This document shows positions 1 through 8,525 of a stretch of DNA of 64,000 bases, in pieces. The translations under genes were made by a program, and so were the position numbers. Location of the stretch: positions 141,263-205,262 of the forward strand of contig NZ_KB849802.1 of assembly GCF_000369065.1 (NCBI RefSeq). Direction: 5' to 3'. The notes beneath the pieces are model-generated. The model was not told the origin of the DNA. It ran no database searches and was given only the letters and a program-made list of their open reading frames with translations. The first letter of the stretch is position 1. Each line of letters begins with the position of its first letter. The DNA comes from Acinetobacter haemolyticus CIP 64.3 = MTCC 9819 (lineage in GTDB: Bacteria > Pseudomonadota > Gammaproteobacteria > Pseudomonadales > Moraxellaceae).

Positions 1-66
1 AAAGTTAAGATGATGGTATGACAATTTTATATACTCCATAAACCCTTTAAATTAATTAGGTGGTTT

Positions 67-432
67 ATGTCGCACTTCAAGTTTTACTCTGCCCATTTAT
101 CAGAAAACACCTTATATTTTGCTAAAAAGAACCATATAGATGAGATATTAAAATCATTTGAAAAATCAGCTATACTACACTATTTAACATTAAGTTTTTC
201 CCTCCCAATTTTTATTATCATATTATCCACCTTGGTAGATATTGAACAAAAGGGAGTGAATAAATCTAAAAAAGATCTAATAAATTCACAACAAATTATC
301 ATAATTGATAAGACGAAGGATAAGTACTACCTACAAATATGTTCCAGAAATTTATGCATTTTTTCGAAAAAAGACTATAGCGATTACAAAGTAAAAAACA
401 TCAATGAAATTACATTAAAAAGTAATGAATAA
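67..432 (+). CDS. Hypothetical single-span membrane protein
   Basis: This is a 121-residue protein that I do not recognise. The ATG is preceded by an AGGTGG ribosome-binding site 6 bases upstream, which supports translation. The chain has a soluble N-terminus, one hydrophobic segment at about residues 38-58, and a Lys/Ile/Asn-rich tail with two close cysteines near residue 93. The gene is clearly more AT-rich than its neighbours and has no partner on its strand. A perfect hairpin follows 8 bases after its stop. The composition suggests possible acquisition from outside, but that is inference. A small anchored protein of unknown role is all that can be supported. Confidence 0.5.
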   Translation: MSHFKFYSAHLSENTLYFAKKNHIDEILKSFEKSAILHYLTLSFSLPIFIIILSTLVDIEQKGVNKSKKDLINSQQIIIIDKTKDKYYLQICSRNLCIFSKKDYSDYKVKNINEITLKSNE

Positions 433-440
433 AAATCATC

Positions 441-480
441 TAAACAACAGTTCTCTTTTTAAAAGAAGGGCTGTTGTTTA
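441..480. terminator. Hairpin terminator after the orphan ORF
   Basis: Perfect 10-bp arms (441-450 and 471-480) flank an AT-rich loop that can itself pair partly. No long T-run follows, so efficiency is uncertain. It lies between the plus-strand ORF and the end of the minus-strand gene at 569. Confidence 0.5.
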
Positions 481-568
481 GTATTATCTATTAAGTAGAG
501 TTAAAACTTAAATTTAGGAGATTAAGTCTACTTTTCCTAAGAAAATTTTAGAGTATTAAGTAGATTTT

Positions 569-1084
569 TTATCTTGTAACACCCAACTTATTCCAAATAT
601 CAGGCGTTAAAAAAGTCGTGACCAATTTATTTAAATCAATATAACGCAACGTCCCTTGCAATTGCTGTCGAACCGCTGGATCTTTCACAATATCCTCACC
701 CGCACTCTGACCTAACTGCTGAAAAGCCTCACCAACCGCTTGAATCCCCTCAGCCTGAATCACAGCCTTAGTCTGTGTCGAACACTGCTCCACAATCACA
801 CGCTGTAAAACTTGTGCCAATTTCTGATCCAGCTGATTCTTTTGCTCAGGCGTGACACTACTAAAACCCTTTAAATCGGGATGTGCAGCTAAAGCCGTAA
901 ATGTCCATTGCAATACCGTGGTTTTATCCGCTGCTGTAGTGGCTTTCACTAAACAATCACTGAGTTGATCGACGGTTGGCCCTGCCATCGCCACTTGCGT
1001 TGTACCCAAAACAGCCACAGCCATCAACACAGAACGACTTAAACGAGAAAATTTACCAAGGAGAGAAATATAAACACGAGACAT
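569..1084 (-). CDS. Exported protein of unknown function
   Basis: This is a 171-residue protein that I do not recognise. The start was set at the ATG ending at 1084 because it has a GGA-type ribosome-binding site and begins directly with a signal peptide: a basic N-terminus, a hydrophobic stretch, then cleavage after an AMA-type site near residue 34. An upstream in-frame ATG at 1141 has no ribosome-binding site. The mature part is about 135 residues, mostly helical by composition, with two cysteines that could form one disulfide. It is probably periplasmic. It runs in the same direction as the DUF1176 gene upstream (82 bases apart), so the two may be co-transcribed. Confidence 0.6.
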   Translation of the reverse strand: MSRVYISLLGKFSRLSRSVLMAVAVLGTTQVAMAGPTVDQLSDCLVKATTAADKTTVLQWTFTALAAHPDLKGFSSVTPEQKNQLDQKLAQVLQRVIVEQCSTQTKAVIQAEGIQAVGEAFQQLGQSAGEDIVKDPAVRQQLQGTLRYIDLNKLVTTFLTPDIWNKLGVTR

Positions 1085-1166
1085 AAGCACAAGTTCCAAA
1101 AAGCAATCAGCTTCTTTGTACCATAGCCATAGTATGCTCATCAGTGTGACTGTGTAACGGTAGGTA

Positions 1167-2237
1167 TCATTTCACAACAGCTTCGATCAAATCTAACTCC
1201 CATACCCCACCAGCGGCTAATCCCTTACACATACCTGTCCACATATCTTTGGTTTGGACAAACTTTTGACCATCCCACACCCATTCCGAACTCGACCAGC
1301 AATCCCCAATCCCTCGACCTTTTTGTGCACTGCTAATTACACCTTCATTAAAATATGATGCAGCTTCAGTCACAAACGTCGCTTTACCCTTTAAGGATTC
1401 ATCCAATACCCATGCACCATAACCCTCGTTATAGGCTGCACGCCAACACAGACTCATTGCCAATACTTTTTTATTACTCAATTTATAAAGTGCTATCGGC
1501 TGAGGTTTTGCACCACCACTGGTATAGTCATATACACCGTCACAAAAATGCTCATCTCTCGCCGAAAATGATGCAGTCATTAATTGTGAGTAAAGCGACT
1601 GAAATTGCTTATTTTTAGGTTGCAGAACTAGGTAAGGCTTTGCAGCGGTTTTAACATGTTTCACTAAGATTTTAGGACGAGCTGCCAACACCTTTGACTC
1701 ATCTGCTTTGCCCTTTTTAACCAGTGCGCCGACTGTGCCAACACGTTTCTGAAAGTCATCCATTTTTAATAATGTAGCCGTCATTCCTGCATCAGAAATT
1801 CGCCATTGGAAAGCTGAGTTTTTAAATACAATCTCATTTTTCTGTTTAGACTGTTGTAATAAGGCATTCACTTGTTGGGTAGATAATTTCCCCATCAAAG
1901 GTGCTTCCTTAGCATTAACACCGACTGGCCCTAAGTCTTTTCCATTGACATAAAAATGAATATTTCGGAGTCGATTGGCTGCAATAGGACTTTCATCATA
2001 AAGCGACAATGCATATTCGGCATTTACAACTTGCTTCGCCCCTGCATGGCGCGTTAATAAAATCGATGCAGGGTTTTCACTTCCATCTAAAGCTTGATAA
2101 CCTGCAGCACGACATGTCCCAGTATTACTACAATAGATTTCCCAATCTTGATGTGAAAATGAAACCCCTTTCATCTCCTGCGCGACTGCAAAAGAGCTGA
2201 TCGTGAACAGACAACATACGGAAAATATATTTTTCAT
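1167..2237 (-). CDS. DUF1176-family exported protein
   Basis: This is a 356-residue protein with a clear signal peptide (about residues 1-19, ending AVA-Q). The mature part reads like the DUF1176 family. Near its start it has a WEIYC...TCRAAGY block, with Cys36 and Cys42 likely disulfide-bonded. At the C-terminus it has a GIGDCW...WVWDG block and a second Cys-containing segment, WTGMCKG. The family is a periplasmic or exported protein family of unknown function in proteobacteria, and this length is normal for it. No enzymatic motif is visible. It lies upstream of, and in line with, another small exported protein, so a shared envelope role is possible but unproven. Confidence 0.75.
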   Translation of the reverse strand: MKNIFSVCCLFTISSFAVAQEMKGVSFSHQDWEIYCSNTGTCRAAGYQALDGSENPASILLTRHAGAKQVVNAEYALSLYDESPIAANRLRNIHFYVNGKDLGPVGVNAKEAPLMGKLSTQQVNALLQQSKQKNEIVFKNSAFQWRISDAGMTATLLKMDDFQKRVGTVGALVKKGKADESKVLAARPKILVKHVKTAAKPYLVLQPKNKQFQSLYSQLMTASFSARDEHFCDGVYDYTSGGAKPQPIALYKLSNKKVLAMSLCWRAAYNEGYGAWVLDESLKGKATFVTEAASYFNEGVISSAQKGRGIGDCWSSSEWVWDGQKFVQTKDMWTGMCKGLAAGGVWELDLIEAVVK

Positions 2238-2330
2238 TATGGTATTTCTCTAAGGTATAAGGTTATTTTTAAAAATTAACTATAGTTTAAATCTCTTGGT
2301 ATATTGCGTCATATTTTTTTCATTGACCAA

Positions 2331-3221
2331 CTACCTCATTTTAAGTAGATCAACAAAATGCTCTATGCGTACACTCTTTTGCTTAGCTCGGTATATCGCA
2401 TATATAGGGGCAATACTGGGTTGATCCGCTGCAAGCGGACGATACACAATCTGCTTATTCCAAAAACCTTGAATCGATGCTGGAACAATCGAAAGCCCAA
2501 TCCCTGCTGCAATCAAATTCAGACTTGACGTTAAACGTGGTGCTTCCTGCACGATATTGGGACTAAAACCAGCTTGATAACAATTTGCCAAAATATTATC
2601 AAACAAGTCTTGTCCACCTAAACGGCGATATAACACAAACTCATAAGCCTCTAAATCAGACAACCGAATTGTCCCCTGTTCCTCTGCCAAAGGATGATTA
2701 CTCGGCAAAGCCACGATGAGTGGTTCATCGAGCACATAAAAACTATGCAAATCAGCATGAATAGGGGCAGGTTTACGTAAAAAGGCGATATCTAATTTTT
2801 CGTTGATCACAGCATCTACCAAAGAGCTACTGCTGTCTTCTTCTAAATGAATCGCCACAGCAGAAAATCGCTCCCGATACTGGCGTAATAGCGCAGGTAA
2901 AAAAGGATGTAGTCCTACAGAATGAGTAAATCCAATATTAATCTGCCCCTCCTTTCCTTGTGCAATATTGCGTACTCTTTGGGGGATAGAATCAGCATGA
3001 TCCAAAATCGTGATTGCTTCTTGATATAAGGCTTTACCCGCTTCAGTTACCTCCACACCGCGAGGTAGACGTTTAAGCAATACCGTATCTAAATCTTTCT
3101 CTAAACTTTTGATAAGTCGCGTCAATGGCGGTTGCTGAATATGCAAACGAACAGCGGCCTTGGAAATATTACTTTCCTCCACCACAGCAATAAATGCCTT
3201 GAGTTTATGAATATCAATCAT
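2331..3221 (-). CDS. LysR-family transcriptional regulator
   Basis: This is a 296-residue LysR-type regulator. Residues 1-60 form the winged helix-turn-helix (KAFIAVVEESNISKAA, then QQPPLTRLIKSLEKDL), and the rest is the periplasmic-binding-protein-like effector domain. The start at the ATG ending at 3221 gives the canonical LysR beginning (MIDIHKLKAF); an upstream alternative would add 24 unrelated hydrophobic residues. It is divergent from the chromate transporter pair with 99 bases between the start codons, the classic arrangement for a LysR regulator controlling its neighbour. That it regulates those genes, and in response to chromate or sulfate, is inference from position. Confidence 0.85.
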   Translation of the reverse strand: MIDIHKLKAFIAVVEESNISKAAVRLHIQQPPLTRLIKSLEKDLDTVLLKRLPRGVEVTEAGKALYQEAITILDHADSIPQRVRNIAQGKEGQINIGFTHSVGLHPFLPALLRQYRERFSAVAIHLEEDSSSSLVDAVINEKLDIAFLRKPAPIHADLHSFYVLDEPLIVALPSNHPLAEEQGTIRLSDLEAYEFVLYRRLGGQDLFDNILANCYQAGFSPNIVQEAPRLTSSLNLIAAGIGLSIVPASIQGFWNKQIVYRPLAADQPSIAPIYAIYRAKQKSVRIEHFVDLLKMR

Positions 3222-3320
3222 ACATACCTTGAAAGTATAGATAAGGAAAAATAAAGCATTTGTAAATATACCACTATTCCACCATCCTATCATGAGTCAG
3301 ATTGATGAGGATAATCCCCA

Positions 3321-3893
3321 ATGAAAGCTCAAGTCATATCCGTAGCGAATCTAACACAATCAAGTACCCCAGATTGTAAAGCGCTATTTATGGGATTTAT
3401 GAGACTGGGCTTAATGGGATTTGGCGGAGTCTTACCACTGGCGCAAAGGGTGATCGTTGAAGAGCAAAAATGGATTGACCTTAACAAATTTACCGACCTA
3501 CTTGGGATCTGTCAGATCTTACCCGGCGGCAATATCATTAACATGGCCGTTGCGATTGGAATGGAGTTTCAAGGTGTTAAAGGGGCGATCAGTGCATTAT
3601 TAGGTCTGATTTCTGCTCCAACAGTGATTGTCTTGCTGATTTATCAAACTTACGTGCATTTCCAGCATTTATCGAGCGTCAAGCATTTAATCCAAGGTTT
3701 AGCCGCTGCCGCTGCAGGTTTACTTTTTGCAACAGGTTTACGCATGCTGCAGCCTATTTTAAAAAGTTATCTCACCCTGATCACGATTGTGCTGACCGCA
3801 GTTTTTATGCTTTGGATCAAACTGCCATTAATCCTCACCCTGATCCTTTTAGTGGTAATGAATATGTTGATCTTAGGAGTGAAAAAATCATGA
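3321..3893 (+). CDS. Chromate transporter, N-terminal half protein
   Basis: This 190-residue membrane protein is one CHR domain of the ChrA superfamily. It has the conserved start (FMRLGLMGFGGVLPLAQR, then a VEEQKW block) and several hydrophobic spans. Single-domain CHR proteins work as pairs of opposite-topology halves, whereas long ChrA proteins carry both halves in one chain of about 400 residues. The next gene supplies the other half and overlaps this one by 4 bases. Family members export chromate, giving resistance, or may handle related oxyanions such as sulfate. The substrate here is not proven. The divergent LysR gene is the likely regulator. Confidence 0.85.
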   Translation: MKAQVISVANLTQSSTPDCKALFMGFMRLGLMGFGGVLPLAQRVIVEEQKWIDLNKFTDLLGICQILPGGNIINMAVAIGMEFQGVKGAISALLGLISAPTVIVLLIYQTYVHFQHLSSVKHLIQGLAAAAAGLLFATGLRMLQPILKSYLTLITIVLTAVFMLWIKLPLILTLILLVVMNMLILGVKKS

Positions 3894-4405
3894 TATTGCT
3901 TACGCTTGCAATGGTATTTACTCAGCTTTCTATCGTCGCTTTTGGTGGAGGAAATGCGATCTTGCCAGAAATGCAGCATCAAGTTGTCACTGTACATCAA
4001 TGGATGACAGCAGAGCAATTCAGCTCCTTATTTGCGATGGCGCAGGCAGCCCCCGGTCCCAATATGATGATTGTCCCTTTGGTGGGTTGGCATGTTGCAG
4101 GACCAGCAGGACTACTTGCGACCTCGATTGCCAAGTTTGGTCCATCTTCTGTCTTAACCATCTATGCACTGAAGTTTTGGCAACGTTTTAAAGATCATCC
4201 TCTGAGAGCACGCTTTGAACAAGCACTAAGACCAATTACAGTCGGTTTGGTGTTGGTCAGCGCATGGCTGATTGCCGATGCATCTGTACAAAATTTCTTG
4301 CTCGTTTTGATTGTAATTTTAACCGCAATACTGGGCTTATTTAAGAAGATACATCCTTTATGGGTCATGGTATTGGGTGCAGGATTAGGTGTTTGCTTCC
4401 TATAA
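3890..4405 (+). CDS. Chromate transporter, C-terminal half protein
   Basis: This 171-residue protein is the second CHR-domain half. It opens with the diagnostic AFGGGNAILPEMQHQVV block, followed by APGPN and several membrane spans. The start is the ATG at 3890, which overlaps the stop of the previous gene (ATGA) and has its own TAGGAG site about ten bases upstream. It is therefore a genuine second cistron with translational coupling, not the product of a frameshift. A longer ORF opening at 3812 would overlap the upstream gene by 80 bases and adds a non-homologous stretch, so it was rejected. The pair probably forms a heterodimeric transporter. Confidence 0.85.
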   Translation: MILLTLAMVFTQLSIVAFGGGNAILPEMQHQVVTVHQWMTAEQFSSLFAMAQAAPGPNMMIVPLVGWHVAGPAGLLATSIAKFGPSSVLTIYALKFWQRFKDHPLRARFEQALRPITVGLVLVSAWLIADASVQNFLLVLIVILTAILGLFKKIHPLWVMVLGAGLGVCFL

Positions 4406-4418
4406 ATTCTCATAAAAA

Positions 4419-4446
4419 AGACCTGTATTTCATCAATACAGGTCTT
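4419..4446. terminator. Bidirectional terminator between chromate transporter and sbmA
   Basis: Perfect 11-bp arms (4419-4429 and 4436-4446) with a 6-base loop lie between two convergent genes. The upstream A-run gives a U-tract for the minus-strand sbmA transcript; the plus-strand side has only a short T-run. Confidence 0.75.
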
Positions 4447-4464
4447 CACTATCAGATTTACTCT

Positions 4465-5661
4465 TTATTTCTCTAATGTAGACTCAAAAGCCTTGAGACG
4501 TTTATGAATCGACATTAACTCAATAATCGTTGGCCATGAACTAATCAAATATTGGAATGAACTACGTACCTGATTAAAGACATTTAAGATCTGCATCATC
4601 AATCCTAAGGTAATTGCACCCGCAGCAATCGATGGAAACAAAATAAAGAGTCCATAAATATTATCTAACTGCAAATACCAAATACGCACTAAATTAAAGT
4701 AGGCATAATGAAAATATAAACGAAAATAATTTTGACGTACTTTGGAAAAAAGCTGTTTAAGTGTTTGTGGTTGTGCCCGATCATGCTGATCTTCCCCATA
4801 AACTAATTCTTTACGGAAGGCCGCCTCTACTTTTTGATTATTAAACTCTAAACCCGGCAACTTATAACCAACAACCATCAATACAACTGTACCCAACACG
4901 GCCCAACCAATTGCAGCAATCATAAGTGCATGTGGAATTTCCCCAACAATAGGTAACTCTTTTACATGTACAGATAATTGTACCAAGATCGGTAAAAAAG
5001 CAATCAAGGTTAAAAGTGCTTCGACGAGATTAACCCCAAGTGTTTCCGTCGTCTTCGCAAAACGCATCGTATCCTCTTGAATACGCTGTGAAGCCCCCTC
5101 AATATGTCTTAATCGCTCCCAATGTGAGGTATAAAAATCATTCATCGCTGTACGCCAACGAAAAACATAATGGCTCACAAAGAACAAGTTAAACACAGCA
5201 AAAGTCACATAGACCATCGCTATATATAGGAAGGTCATGACACCTGAATAGAGTTCTTGTACATTGCCACCACCACTAGATAACATGGTTTGGATGAGAT
5301 TATAAAATGGGTTATACCACGCATTAATCACGACACTGACTTGTACCCCAAACCAGATATTAAACAAAATAAATGCCGACCCCCAGACTGACCAACGCTG
5401 CCATTTATTGTCGGAGAAAAATCGCCAAAAAATCGCAAATAATGCTGTTGCCGCAAAAAACCAAAGGTAGAACCATAGAAATGTTGGAGACCAAAAACGG
5501 CTCACATCAATGGGTAAAGCTGCCTCATGATATCCCGCTGAAAAGCCAAGATATGTCCCCCATTCTTTTCCACCTGAATACCATAACAACATGTTAATGA
5601 TGACCCACAGTAACAATGAAGCAAAAAAATAAAGTGGATTTGGGAAAAAAGATTTAAACAT
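4465..5661 (-). CDS. sbmA: SbmA/BacA-family peptide transporter
   Basis: This 398-residue inner-membrane protein is close to E. coli SbmA (406 residues) along its whole length. Shared blocks include the MFKSFFP start, [54 protein letters not shown] and [10 protein letters not shown]. SbmA is a proton-driven homodimeric transporter that takes up proline-rich antimicrobial peptides, bleomycin and microcins. Its natural substrate is uncertain. It resembles the membrane part of an ABC exporter but has no nucleotide-binding domain, and none is encoded nearby. It is a single-gene unit ended by the bidirectional terminator at 4419-4446. Confidence 0.93.
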   Translation of the reverse strand: MFKSFFPNPLYFFASLLLWVIINMLLWYSGGKEWGTYLGFSAGYHEAALPIDVSRFWSPTFLWFYLWFFAATALFAIFWRFFSDNKWQRWSVWGSAFILFNIWFGVQVSVVINAWYNPFYNLIQTMLSSGGGNVQELYSGVMTFLYIAMVYVTFAVFNLFFVSHYVFRWRTAMNDFYTSHWERLRHIEGASQRIQEDTMRFAKTTETLGVNLVEALLTLIAFLPILVQLSVHVKELPIVGEIPHALMIAAIGWAVLGTVVLMVVGYKLPGLEFNNQKVEAAFRKELVYGEDQHDRAQPQTLKQLFSKVRQNYFRLYFHYAYFNLVRIWYLQLDNIYGLFILFPSIAAGAITLGLMMQILNVFNQVRSSFQYLISSWPTIIELMSIHKRLKAFESTLEK

Positions 5662-5864
5662 CGTACTGAACTATCCTTGTGGTGCTGCAATAGACGGATG
5701 GTTGTATGCTATAACCTCAAACTTAAATCAGTCTGATGGATTGCTAATGTAGTTATTTACCTGTTTTTTCATTATTTTCATAGCGTTTTATCAGGCATTT
5801 TTTTTATTGTTTTAATCATTTTCGGAAAATCTTTCGATCTTGTTTTAACCCCCATCATCCTTGA

Positions 5865-6815
5865 TTAAGGCAATAGCGCATTCACGCGTTCTTTTGAATA
5901 ACGCTTGGTTTGAATTGCCAGCTGAATATCTGCAAGTTTACTTTGCGCAGCATCAACGCCAGCTTGCATGGTGATTTCACGTCCTTTCACATCAAAAATA
6001 TGAACTTTCTCACGTAGGTCTGGTTGAATCACAATATCCGCGTATTTAAGTTCTTCTTCTGCTAATCGTCCCTGCATGATATTGATATTTTGGTTAAACA
6101 GCCCCCAAACATTGGTCGTTTCTGTATGGACGGGTTGCGCCAGAATATCCACCGCAATGACAATATCTGCCCCCAAATCTCGTGCAACTTGAACCGGTAC
6201 AGGACTTACCAAACCGCCATCAACATATTCGTTGTGACCAATTTTGATCGGAACAAACATACTTGGAATCGAAGCCGAAGCACGTACCGCCTGCCCAGTG
6301 TTGCCATAATTAAAGACAGTTTTAGTTCCTTCTTTGAGTTCAGTTGCGACCACATACATCGGGATCTTAAGGCGCTGTAATGGTGTATTTTGGACTTGCT
6401 CATTGACATAATCCTCAACCTTTTTCCCATCGAAGAAACCTTTTAAACTCACACTCACATCACGTACATCATTGGCTTTTAACTTGAGTGCAATCTCACG
6501 TAACTCAGCTGCACTTTTTCCACTGGCATAGATTGAACCTACAATACTTCCGGCACTGGTTCCTACGATTAAATCAGGACGAATGCCATGTTGCTCTAAC
6601 ACCTCAATCACACCAATATGTGCATAACCTCGTGCACCACCACTGCCTAAAACCAATGCGACGACAGGGCGTTTTTGTTGTTTAATTTTAGCGAAGGGTT
6701 GTTCTACAACACGTGTTCGAGCGTCTTCCACAACTGGGGATATATGTGCAGTTGTTTGACAACCAACCAAAGTCATCATCGGTATAACTAACATCCATAA
6801 TCCAAGCTGTTTCAT
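5865..6815 (-). CDS. Patatin-like phospholipase lipoprotein
   Basis: This is a 316-residue patatin-family lipase-like protein. The N-terminus is a lipoprotein signal with an LVGC lipobox (Cys19), so it should be membrane-anchored. The catalytic features are all present: oxyanion-hole GSGGARG (about residues 57-63), nucleophile in GTSAG (Ser87), and the catalytic aspartate of a YVDGG motif (Asp199). The domain fills residues 50-240 and a C-terminal extension follows. Relatives include E. coli RssA-like proteins and bacterial patatins that hydrolyse phospholipids. Substrate and leaflet are unknown. The ATG at 6815 is preferred over a TTG two codons upstream. Confidence 0.85.
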   Translation of the reverse strand: MKQLGLWMLVIPMMTLVGCQTTAHISPVVEDARTRVVEQPFAKIKQQKRPVVALVLGSGGARGYAHIGVIEVLEQHGIRPDLIVGTSAGSIVGSIYASGKSAAELREIALKLKANDVRDVSVSLKGFFDGKKVEDYVNEQVQNTPLQRLKIPMYVVATELKEGTKTVFNYGNTGQAVRASASIPSMFVPIKIGHNEYVDGGLVSPVPVQVARDLGADIVIAVDILAQPVHTETTNVWGLFNQNINIMQGRLAEEELKYADIVIQPDLREKVHIFDVKGREITMQAGVDAAQSKLADIQLAIQTKRYSKERVNALLP

Positions 6816-6915
6816 ACGCAATCTGGGCCATTTCCACGCAATTTTCGAGCAAATTTTAACGACTCAATTGTGAAAATACTGTAGCAATTTTTTGTATTTT
6901 GACAGCAAAACGGCA

Positions 6916-6940
6916 TAAAAAAGCTCCTCGAAAGGAGCTT
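6916..6940 (-). terminator. Rho-independent terminator of the alanine symporter gene
   Basis: An 8-bp GC-rich stem (6921-6928 with 6933-6940) and a CGAA loop, followed on the minus strand by a short U-run. It sits 14 bases after the stop codon of the gene ending at 6955. Confidence 0.85.
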
Positions 6941-6954
6941 TACGACTTAGAACA

Positions 6955-8430
6955 TTACCAAATATCCGAATCGACTTTTTTCTTCAATTCTGGATATTGA
7001 TCCAACTTAAACTCAGGCTCCTTAACACCCTTTTTAAGCTGAGAGAGGTAATCTTTTAATAAAATCAATAAGATTGGCGTGAGTAATAAAATTGCAATCA
7101 AGTTAATGGTTGCCATTAATCCCATAGATAAATCGGCCATTGACCAAACTAATGGAACGCTGGTGATTGCACCAAAGTACACCATGACCAACACCAATAC
7201 TCGGAAAATGAACATGATTGTTGGATTGTTATTGATAAATTGCACGTTACTTTCTGCGTAAGCATAGTTACCAATAATCGAACTAAACGCAAATAAGAAC
7301 AACAGCACCGCTAGGAAACCACCGCCCCAACTTCCGATCTGACTCTCTAAGGCTTTTTGAGTTAAGGTCACACCTTCAAACCCTGCCTCATGATACAAAC
7401 CTGAAACCATGATAATAATAGCTGTACACGAACAAACCACGAACGTATCAACAAATACCCCCAGCATTTGTACCAAGCCTTGATTTACAGGATGTTTAAC
7501 ATCTGATGCTGCTGCGGCATTCGGCGCAGAACCCATACCTGCTTCATTTGAGAATAAACCACGTTTGATTCCCATCATCATTGCCATAGAAATCATTGCA
7601 CCAAAGAAACCGCCTGCTGCCGCTTCAAATTCAAATGCTTTGGTGAAAATCAATTTGAAAATTTCAGGCAACATTGGGAAATTAATCATCGCAATGTATA
7701 ACGCAACTAAAATATAAAGTAGCGCCATAAAAGGAACAATTTTTTCAGCAACTTTAGCAATACGTTTGATACCACCAAAGATGACCAATGCTGTCATAAT
7801 AACCAGCACGATTCCAAGCCATGAAACTTCTAAATCGAGTCCACCTAATCCCATAATGAGATTTGCTTTATCCCAACCCCAAGCGTGTGAAGTTGCGCCG
7901 ATAATTGCATTTGCTTGCACCGCATTGAAAACAAAACCATAAGCAAGAATGAGTGAAAGCGCGAATACCACGCCAAGCCATTTTTGTTTTAAACCTTGGG
8001 TAATATAGTAAGCAGGTCCACCGCGGAATTGTTTATTTTGATGATCACGGACTTTAAATAACTGGGCTAATGATGATTCAACAAATGCCGAACTCATCCC
8101 TAGAAATGCAGTCAGCCACATCCAAAATACAGCTCCAGGCCCACCAATCGCAATCGCGATCGCAACCCCTGCAACATTCCCTACCCCAACACGACTAGCC
8201 AAACCTGTCACAAAGGCTTGGAAAGGAGTAATACCATGATCATCCTTGCCTTCTTTGCGACTTCCTTTCATCACACGAATACTGTGTAAAAAGAGGCGTA
8301 ACTGTACTGCACCTGTGATCAAGGTATAAAACAAACCAACTGCAACGAGTAAAATAACCAAGAAATTCCACAGCGGATCATTCAAGTATTGTACCCACGA
8401 CATGAGTGTGGCATTTAATTGTTCATTCAT
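6955..8430 (-). CDS. Alanine/glycine:cation symporter (AGCS family)
   Basis: This is a 491-residue multispan transporter of the AGCS family (AlsT/DagA type), which imports alanine or glycine with sodium or protons. Recognisable family blocks are the GLFYTLITGAVQLR start, GVGNVAGVAIAIAIGGPGAVFWMW, the FRGGPAYYI loop and the ANAAAASDVKHPV-type segment (here SAPNAAAASDVKHPV). About eleven hydrophobic spans can be seen. The ATG at 8430 follows an in-frame GTG directly, so either could be used. Neighbouring gltS and the aspT-aspD operon also move amino acids. The exact substrate is not settled by sequence. Confidence 0.88.
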   Translation of the reverse strand: MNEQLNATLMSWVQYLNDPLWNFLVILLVAVGLFYTLITGAVQLRLFLHSIRVMKGSRKEGKDDHGITPFQAFVTGLASRVGVGNVAGVAIAIAIGGPGAVFWMWLTAFLGMSSAFVESSLAQLFKVRDHQNKQFRGGPAYYITQGLKQKWLGVVFALSLILAYGFVFNAVQANAIIGATSHAWGWDKANLIMGLGGLDLEVSWLGIVLVIMTALVIFGGIKRIAKVAEKIVPFMALLYILVALYIAMINFPMLPEIFKLIFTKAFEFEAAAGGFFGAMISMAMMMGIKRGLFSNEAGMGSAPNAAAASDVKHPVNQGLVQMLGVFVDTFVVCSCTAIIIMVSGLYHEAGFEGVTLTQKALESQIGSWGGGFLAVLLFLFAFSSIIGNYAYAESNVQFINNNPTIMFIFRVLVLVMVYFGAITSVPLVWSMADLSMGLMATINLIAILLLTPILLILLKDYLSQLKKGVKEPEFKLDQYPELKKKVDSDIW

Positions 8431-8495
8431 CACTTATTCGCTTTTGCATGTGCTATGTAAATATCAACATAGACGATTAACAATGGATGAATCAA

Positions 8496-8517
8496 AAAAG
8501 CCCCATTTGGGGCTTTT
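8496..8517 (-). terminator. Rho-independent terminator of gltS
   Basis: A 9-bp stem (8496-8504 with 8509-8517) containing four G-C pairs and a 4-base loop, with a U-run on the minus strand. It lies just after the stop of the gene ending at 8526. Confidence 0.85.
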
Positions 8518-8525
8518 GATCCGAC

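Noticed and set aside
1355..2200. Plus-strand frames inside the DUF1176 gene
   Set aside because: Antisense shadows rich in His and Ser with no ribosome-binding site.
3812..3890. A longer second chromate transporter protein starting at 3812
   Set aside because: The extension overlaps the upstream gene by 80 bases and does not resemble the family; the ATG at 3890 has its own ribosome-binding site.
3880..3900. Frameshift in a single long chrA gene
   Set aside because: The ATGA overlap with a preceding TAGGAG site is a normal coupled start, and paired single-domain transporters are an established form.
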